A stretch of DNA of 17,025 bases, from assembly GCA_015068545.1 (NCBI GenBank), contig SVKH01000015.1, positions 1 to 17,025 of the forward strand. The letters run 5' to 3'. This DNA comes from Oscillospiraceae bacterium (GTDB lineage: Bacteria; Bacillota; Clostridia; UBA1381). Made by a program: the position numbers and the translations under genes. Position 1 is the first letter of the stretch; each line of letters opens with the position of its first letter. Of the stretch, positions 12,756 through 17,025 are shown in pieces. Under the pieces are notes generated by a model. It was not told the DNA's origin, made no database searches, and saw only the letters and a program-made list of their open reading frames with translations.

Positions 12756-13688
12756 ATGAAAGAACCAATTTTACTATCTCCTGCGTTTAAGGACTATTTA
12801 TGGGGAGGAACAAGACTAAAAGAAGAGTACGGAAAGAAGTCTGACCTAGATAAAGTGGCGGAAAGTTGGGAACTTTCCACACATAAAGACGGACAGAGTG
12901 TAGTGGCAAGCGGAGAATATTCAGGGCTTACACTAAGCGAATATATAGAGAAAAATCCGTCTGTTCTTGGCGAAAATTGCAGCAAGTTTGAGTTTTTTCC
13001 TATATTGATAAAGTTTATAGATGCTAAGGACAATTTATCTATTCAGGTGCATCCGGATGACGAATATTCTCTTTCTCATAACGGTGAATACGGCAAAACA
13101 GAAATGTGGTATATTCTGGACTGTGAGGAAGGTGCTTCCCTGTATTATGGTTTTAAAGAAGAAATAACAAAAGAAGAGTTTAAAAAGAGTATTGAAGATA
13201 ACACGCTTTTGGACTATCTGAATAAGGTGGAAGTGAAAAAGGGTGATGTGTACTTTATAGAAGCGGGAACGGTACACGCAATAGGAAAAGGAATAGTGAT
13301 CTGCGAAATTCAGCAAAATTCCAATACTACATACCGAGTTTACGATTATAACCGTCGCGATGCTGCAGGAAACACAAGAGAGCTACATGTGGATAAGGCA
13401 GTTGAAGTTTCTGTTACCAAGCCGCCTGTGATTTATAAGCAGGAAAGCGAAAATGTACTTGCTAAATGTAAGTATTTTACAGTAGAAAAGTCGGAAATAG
13501 ATGGAGCTGTTGAATTTTCAATTGACGAAAGTTCATTTAAATCGGTTATTGTAACCGAGGGCGAAGGTGTGCTTTCTATGGGAGATTGCCAATTGAAAGT
13601 GAAAAAAGGTGACAGCATTTTTGTCCCTGCACAAAATGGAACTTTCGCGGTAAATGGCAAGTGTAACATTATTATTTCTTATGTATAA
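12756..13688 (+). CDS. manA: Mannose-6-phosphate isomerase, class I
   Basis: A 310-residue zinc-dependent cupin enzyme that interconverts mannose 6-phosphate and fructose 6-phosphate. Zinc ligands are visible: Gln97 and His99 in QVHPDDEY, Glu116 in EMWYIL, and His174 in GTVHAIG. The N-terminal PAFKDYLWGG and the NSNTTYRVYDYNR segment, which carries the catalytic-site Arg, are also diagnostic. The length is that of the short Firmicutes form (about 315) without the extra helical domain of E. coli ManA. The ATG at 12756 has GAGGTG 8-9 nt before it and MKEPILLSPAFKDY agrees with the family start. An in-frame GTG at 12717 would begin inside the upstream hairpin and is rejected. It stands alone between rnpB and a bidirectional terminator. 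With HPr and EI nearby it fits PTS mannose use, but no permease is in the window. Confidence 0.96.
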   Translation: MKEPILLSPAFKDYLWGGTRLKEEYGKKSDLDKVAESWELSTHKDGQSVVASGEYSGLTLSEYIEKNPSVLGENCSKFEFFPILIKFIDAKDNLSIQVHPDDEYSLSHNGEYGKTEMWYILDCEEGASLYYGFKEEITKEEFKKSIEDNTLLDYLNKVEVKKGDVYFIEAGTVHAIGKGIVICEIQQNSNTTYRVYDYNRRDAAGNTRELHVDKAVEVSVTKPPVIYKQESENVLAKCKYFTVEKSEIDGAVEFSIDESSFKSVIVTEGEGVLSMGDCQLKVKKGDSIFVPAQNGTFAVNGKCNIIISYV

Positions 13689-13704
13689 AATGAACATATA
13701 ATTA

Positions 13705-13739
13705 AAAAAGCAAGTCATGTGAAAAATGACTTGCTTTTT
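13705..13739. terminator. Strong bidirectional rho-independent terminator
   Basis: AAAAAGCAAGTCAT (13705-13718) and ATGACTTGCTTTTT (13726-13739) are perfectly complementary, 14 bp around a 7-nt loop. Each arm ends in an A- or T-run, so it can terminate manA on the plus strand and nfnB on the minus strand. Confidence 0.93.
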
Positions 13740-13773
13740 GCATTTTATTTATATAGGAATTGGCGCCTGTGAT

Positions 13774-13800
13774 GACAAAAGGGGAAAATGATGTTTTGTC
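13774..13800. repeat. Short inverted repeat with GGGAC/CCCC core between manA and nfnB
   Basis: GACAAAA (13774-13780) and TTTTGTC (13794-13800) are complementary around a 13-nt spacer containing GGGGAAAA. Read on the minus strand it begins GGGACAAAACATC. It is not followed by a T-tract, so it is not a usual terminator. It resembles, in its GGGAC and CCCC parts, the serS terminator hairpin at 4634-4660. Confidence 0.5.
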
Positions 13801-13825
13801 CCTATCTAAGCAGATTGCGCGTATG

Positions 13826-15226
13826 CTAATGATTTTGTTTATTTGAAAGATCTTTGTCTATTGCTTCGGCGGCAGATTTGCCTGCACCCATGGCAAGGAT
13901 TACCGTTGCGGCGCCTGTTACTGCATCGCCACCGGCGTACACGTTTTTCCTTGATGTAAGACCTGTTTCGCTGTCGGCTATAATGCCTCCCCATTTTTGA
14001 GTTTCCAACCCTTCGGTAGTTGACTTTATAAGAGGATTTGGACTAGTGCCAATAGACATAATGACGCAATCAACATCAATTGTAAAGTTGCTGTCCTTTT
14101 TCTCGATTGGCTTGCGTCTGCCGGATTCATCAGCTTCTCCAAGTTCCATCTGCACACACTCAATACCTTTTACAAAGCCGTTTTCATCAGGTATGATACG
14201 AACAGGATTTGTAAGAAGTTTAAAGATAATTCCTTCTTCCTTTGCGTGCTCCACTTCTTCGCGCCTTGCAGGAAGTTCGTCTTCGCCACGACGATAAACA
14301 ATATAAACTTCTGATGCGCCAAGACGTTTTGCACATCTTGCTGCATCCATAGCCACATTTCCGCCACCAACAACAGCGACTTTGTGATTTTCTTTAATAG
14401 GAGTTTTTGCATCCGGCGTGTAGGCTTTCATAAGGTTTATTCTTGTCAAAAATTCGTTGGCAGAGTAAACGCCCTTCAAGTTTTCGCCAGGAATATTCAT
14501 AAATTTTGGAAGTCCGGCACCGGAACCTATGAAGATAGCTTCAAATCCGTGTTCTTCCATCAATTCATCTATGGACAGGAGCTTGCCTATAACAAAATTC
14601 GTTTCTATTTTAACTCCAAGCTCTATTAAACCGTCTATTTCTTTTTGCACAATGGATTTTGGTAAACGGAACTCCGGTATGCCATATACAAGAACTCCGC
14701 CTGCTAAATGGAGCGCTTCGAAGATGGTTACATCGTAGCCTTTTTTTGCAAGGGATCCTGCACAGGCAAGACCAGCCGGACCGGAGCCTATTACGGCAAC
14801 TTTGTGTCCGTTTGGAGTCGGAAGCTTTTGCTTTTCTTTGGAAGTTTTGTTGTGCCAATCGGCTACAAATCGCTCCAGTCTGCCGATGGCAACACTTTCA
14901 CCCTTTATACCTCTGACGCACTTACCTTCGCACTGCATTTCCTGAGGGCAGACTCTTCCGCAGACTGCAGGAAGAGAGCTGGCTTCGGCTATGATTTGAT
15001 AAGCCTCTTCAAAATTACCTTCGGCAACTTCCTTAATGAATGCCGGTATGTGAATTTTTACCGGGCATCCGGATACGCAGGGCATATTTTTGCAGTCAAG
15101 GCAACGTTTTGCCTCATTGATGGCATCTTCGGTAGAATACCCTAGGGCAACTTCGTTAAAATTACTGCATCTTTCTTCGGGTGATTGTGTGGGCATAGGC
15201 GTTCTCTTTGGTGACATATTAGGCAT
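13826..15226 (-). CDS. nfnB: NADPH-binding large subunit of NfnAB-type transhydrogenase (GltD/SudA-like)
   Basis: A 466-residue protein of the glutamate-synthase small-subunit family. Here it most likely is NfnB, the large subunit of NADH-dependent reduced ferredoxin:NADP+ oxidoreductase. The N-terminus has two cysteine groups for [4Fe-4S] clusters: Cys42, 45, 50, 54 (RCLDCKNMPCVSGCP) and Cys89, 93, 99, 103 (CGRVCPQEMQCEGKC). The FAD fold follows (GSGPAG, 147-152, then FEALHLAGGVLVYGIPEFRLP), then the NADPH fold (VVGGGNVAMDAARCAKRLGA) and a C-terminal FAD segment (GGDAVTGAATVILAMGAGKSAA). I start at the ATG at 15226, preceded by AAGGGGGTGG; it is 1 nt after the nfnA stop. A longer start at 15280 lies inside nfnA. 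The pairing with a PyrK-like subunit, with no large GltB, argues for NfnB rather than glutamate synthase. Confidence 0.93.
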   Translation of the reverse strand: MPNMSPKRTPMPTQSPEERCSNFNEVALGYSTEDAINEAKRCLDCKNMPCVSGCPVKIHIPAFIKEVAEGNFEEAYQIIAEASSLPAVCGRVCPQEMQCEGKCVRGIKGESVAIGRLERFVADWHNKTSKEKQKLPTPNGHKVAVIGSGPAGLACAGSLAKKGYDVTIFEALHLAGGVLVYGIPEFRLPKSIVQKEIDGLIELGVKIETNFVIGKLLSIDELMEEHGFEAIFIGSGAGLPKFMNIPGENLKGVYSANEFLTRINLMKAYTPDAKTPIKENHKVAVVGGGNVAMDAARCAKRLGASEVYIVYRRGEDELPARREEVEHAKEEGIIFKLLTNPVRIIPDENGFVKGIECVQMELGEADESGRRKPIEKKDSNFTIDVDCVIMSIGTSPNPLIKSTTEGLETQKWGGIIADSETGLTSRKNVYAGGDAVTGAATVILAMGAGKSAAEAIDKDLSNKQNH

Positions 15227-15227
15227 A

Positions 15228-16067
15228 TCAATCCACCCCCTTGAACAGGTTACAGTCTTTTTCGTATGCCTGACGTTCAAAATCCTTGTACATAGAGGCT
15301 CTGTCTATCGCCTCATCAAAATCAACAAGATGACCGTCAAAATCCGGTCCGTCCACGCAGGCAAACTTGGTTTCTCCGCCAACAGTTAGCCGGCAACCGC
15401 CGCACATTCCTGTGCCGTCAATCATAATAGGGTTCATGCTGACTATTGTTTTGATATTATATTCCTTGGTCAGCGCTGAAACAAACTTCATCATAACGAG
15501 TGGTCCTATGGCAAAGACAGCATCATACTCGTTGCCTGCATCTATCAATCTTTTTAGCGCGTGGGTTACAAGCCCTTTTTCGCCTCTTGATCCGTCATCT
15601 GTAACCATAATATGTTCGTGGGAAACGGCACTAAACTCATCTTCCAAGATAACCAGATCGCTACTTCTAAATCCGGTTACAGAATGGACGCAGACGCCCA
15701 TGTTGTATAATTTTTTTGCAATAGGCAGGGCGATGGCACAGCCTACTCCTCCGCCGATTATAGCCACTTTTTTTAGGTTTTCGCAATCCGTTGCGTGTCC
15801 TAATGGGCCTGCAAAATCAGGGATAAAATCTCCTACATCTTTTCTGGAAAGTGCTCTTGTGGACGCACCCACTGTTTGGAAAATAATGGTAACGGTGCCA
15901 AGTTCTCTGTTATAGTCTGCTATGGTTAACGGTATTCTTTCGCCGTCCTCTGATGCACGAAGTATAATGAATTGTCCCGGTTCTGCCTTTTTTGCAACAA
16001 GCGGTGCAGAAATATTCATTTTTACTACAGAATTGTTAAGGTGTTCTTTACTTAAAATTTCAAACAT
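15228..16067 (-). CDS. nfnA: NADH-binding small subunit of NfnAB-type transhydrogenase (sulfide/dihydroorotate dehydrogenase-like)
   Basis: A 279-residue ferredoxin-NADP reductase-like protein of the PyrK/SudB family, here most likely NfnA. NfnAB couples NADH and reduced ferredoxin oxidation to NADP+ reduction in anaerobes. Residues 1-100 are the FAD-binding barrel (RIPLTIADYN is the flavin loop). Residues about 100-205 are the NAD(H) fold (KKVAIIGGGVGCAIALPIAKKL). The C-terminal [2Fe-2S] loop has Asp217, Cys222, Cys225 and Cys237 (MIDGTGMCGGCR, then FACVDGPDFDGH). Asp in place of a fourth Cys is the pattern known for NfnA and unlike PyrK. The ATG has a weak AAAGAG before it. It is the first gene of the nfnA-nfnB pair, transcribed from a perfect promoter at 16100-16128. 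Confidence 0.93.
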   Translation of the reverse strand: MFEILSKEHLNNSVVKMNISAPLVAKKAEPGQFIILRASEDGERIPLTIADYNRELGTVTIIFQTVGASTRALSRKDVGDFIPDFAGPLGHATDCENLKKVAIIGGGVGCAIALPIAKKLYNMGVCVHSVTGFRSSDLVILEDEFSAVSHEHIMVTDDGSRGEKGLVTHALKRLIDAGNEYDAVFAIGPLVMMKFVSALTKEYNIKTIVSMNPIMIDGTGMCGGCRLTVGGETKFACVDGPDFDGHLVDFDEAIDRASMYKDFERQAYEKDCNLFKGVD

Positions 16068-16099
16068 TTTATCGTCTCTTTCATAAAAATCTCCACACC

Positions 16100-16128
16100 A
16101 TTATAATATTTATTTATCTGTTTGTCAA
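16100..16128 (-). promoter_or_regulatory. Perfect sigma-A promoter of nfnAB
   Basis: On the minus strand TTGACA (16123-16128), a 17-nt spacer and TATAAT (16100-16105), both exact consensus, 32 nt before the nfnA start codon. A 15-bp inverted repeat, CAATTT-ATA-AAATTG (16126-16140), overlaps the -35 and could be an operator. Confidence 0.9.
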
Positions 16129-16206
16129 TTTATAAAATTGCCGATTGCATAAATAAACGGGTTTTTCGGCATAATAATAAAAATATGTAAGAGAAAGGAA
16201 GAAAAT

Positions 16207-16464
16207 ATGAAGGAATTTACCTATAAAATAAAAGACAATTTGGGAATACATGCACGTCCTGCAGGACTTTTGGTAAAGGCGGCATCTGGGTTTGTTTCAG
16301 ACATTAAAGTGATAAAGGAGGAAAAAACTGCAGATGCAAAGAAGATTTTTGCGGTAATGGGTATGGGAGTAAAAAAGGATGACACCGTCAGGGTACAGAT
16401 AACGGGAAGTGACGAAGAGCAGGCTGTGGTTGTAATGGAAGGATTTTTTAGGGATAATTTATAG
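16207..16464 (+). CDS. ptsH: Phosphocarrier protein HPr (PTS)
   Basis: An 85-residue HPr. It relays phosphate from enzyme I to sugar-specific EIIA. The active-site block is LGIHARPAG, with phosphorylated His15 and Arg17. The usual regulatory site Ser46 (KSIMGVM in Bacillus HPr) aligns here with Lys46 in KKIFAVMGMG, so HPr kinase could not phosphorylate it at this residue and this copy would not act as a CcpA co-repressor by that route. The C-terminal helix (EEQAVVVMEGFF) is complete. Length is normal. The start has AGAGAAAGGAAG upstream. It is followed by ptsI after 9 nt in one operon, and is divergent from nfnAB. It may be a catalytic HPr with a second regulatory copy elsewhere; that is inference. 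Confidence 0.96.
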   Translation: MKEFTYKIKDNLGIHARPAGLLVKAASGFVSDIKVIKEEKTADAKKIFAVMGMGVKKDDTVRVQITGSDEEQAVVVMEGFFRDNL

Positions 16465-16473
16465 GAGAGAGCC

Positions 16474-17025
16474 ATGCGAGTATATAAGGGAAAGTCGGTT
16501 TGTGGTGGTATTGCGTTTGGAAGGGCAAAGGTATACAAAAAGAATCAGCCAACTGTGGTGCGCAAGCATATCGACGATGCTAAGGCGGAATGTAGACGGT
16601 ATGAGGAAGCCAGAGATAAAGCAAAAATGGAGCTTGAGGTTTTATATTATAAAGCCACTAAAGAAATTGGCGAGGCAGAAGCCCAGATTTTTTCTATACA
16701 TCAGATGATGCTGGAGGACGCAGACTACAATCAATCGGTTTTAAGCATAATAGAAAAACAAAGACTGAATGCAGAATCAGCTGTGTTGACAACAGCAGAG
16801 AGCTTTTCAAAAATGTTTTCTGAAATGGATGACGGGTATATGCAGGCACGAGCAGGAGATGTGCGAGATGTTTCGGATAGAATTATACGGATTCTACGAC
16901 GAGAAAAGGATGTTGTGGAGGAAAGCACTGATGGAAAGTTTGTGATTTTTGCGGAGGACCTATCGCCAAGCGAAACCTTGCAGATGGATAAGACCAGGAT
17001 AGAAGCTTTTGTAACAGAGAAGGGA
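16474..17025 (+). CDS. ptsI: Phosphoenolpyruvate--protein phosphotransferase, PTS enzyme I (N-terminal part, cut by the window edge)
   Basis: The first 184 codons of PTS enzyme I, open to the right edge. Enzyme I takes phosphate from PEP and passes it to HPr. The start MRVYKGKSVCGGIAFGRAKVY is the usual EI N-terminal strand with the Gly-Ile-Ala-x-Gly-x-Ala pattern. Residues about 35-145 are the helical HPr-binding domain (HIDDAKAECRRYEEAR, AQIFSIHQMMLEDADY, DVRDVSDRIIRIL). Residues from about 155 enter the phosphohistidine domain (GKFVIFAEDLSPSETLQMD). The active-site His, about residue 190 in the family, lies just outside the window. TAGGAGAG overlaps the ptsH stop and sits 6-7 nt before the ATG, so it is translated with HPr. 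Full length would be about 540-575 residues. Confidence 0.95.
   Translation, partial: MRVYKGKSVCGGIAFGRAKVYKKNQPTVVRKHIDDAKAECRRYEEARDKAKMELEVLYYKATKEIGEAEAQIFSIHQMMLEDADYNQSVLSIIEKQRLNAESAVLTTAESFSKMFSEMDDGYMQARAGDVRDVSDRIIRILRREKDVVEESTDGKFVIFAEDLSPSETLQMDKTRIEAFVTEKG

Noticed and set aside
13388..13396. DnaA-box 9-mers inside manA (13388-13396), NIF3 gene (3230-3238) and the coiled-coil gene (6362-6370)
   Set aside because: Single copies within coding sequence; not listed as features, only used as context for the intergenic cluster.
13826..15226. nfnB as glutamate synthase small subunit (GltD)
   Set aside because: The partner is a PyrK-like flavin/NADH protein with an Asp/Cys3 cluster, with no GltB gene; the pair fits NfnAB better.
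16145..16175. TTGCAT...CATAAT as a ptsH promoter
   Set aside because: Spacing of 19 nt and imperfect hexamers; possible, but too weak to list.

Overview
The window looks like an origin-proximal chromosome segment of a low-to-mid-GC, anaerobic, spore-forming member of the Clostridia. An Oscillospiraceae/Ruminococcaceae-type genome is my guess, not something the sequence proves. The reasons are a GerA-family spore germination receptor operon, a soj/spo0J (ParA/ParB) pair with parS sites, AGGAGG-type ribosome binding sites, an NfnAB-type transhydrogenase, a NuoE-like hydrogenase/NADH dehydrogenase subunit, and consensus sigma-A promoters.

Layout. Positions 1-1136 (minus) are the start of a redox operon: nuoE, a DRTGG-domain gene, then a GHKL ATPase (anti-sigma-factor-like) that runs off the left edge. 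A perfect Rex-type operator lies upstream at 1264-1281. Positions 1323-4180 (minus) hold rmuC, a NIF3/YqfO family gene and trmK. A 20-bp direct repeat sits between the last two. Positions 4181-4670 have no gene but are AT-rich and carry a run of DnaA-box sequences, a hairpin and the serS terminator. Positions 4671-8024 (minus) are one operon: parA, parB, a single-pass coiled-coil protein of unknown function, and serS. Transcription polarity switches at 8025-8187, where a near-perfect parS touches the parA promoter.

Positions 8188-12311 (plus) are the germination receptor operon: subunits A, B and C plus a 54-residue two-helix protein with a TTG start. A perfect parS lies between the A and B genes. 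Then come rnpB (RNase P RNA, class A, with a perfect TTGACA-N17-TATAAT promoter) and manA. Positions 13826-16067 (minus) are nfnA-nfnB behind another perfect sigma-A promoter. Positions 16207-17025 (plus) are ptsH (HPr) and the start of ptsI.

How it fits together. The nuoE operon and nfnAB both handle NAD(P)H/ferredoxin electron balance in a fermenter. ParAB/parS and the DnaA boxes fit origin segregation and replication control. The Ger operon makes a spore inner-membrane nutrient receptor. ManA, HPr and EI connect PTS sugar uptake to glycolysis. I found no CRISPR array, transposase, phage or toxin/defence locus. The less ordinary items are regulatory or small: the Rex site, the parS placements, the DnaA-box cluster, the unlisted small germination protein, an HPr with Lys at the regulatory Ser46 position, and short GGGGAC repeats.
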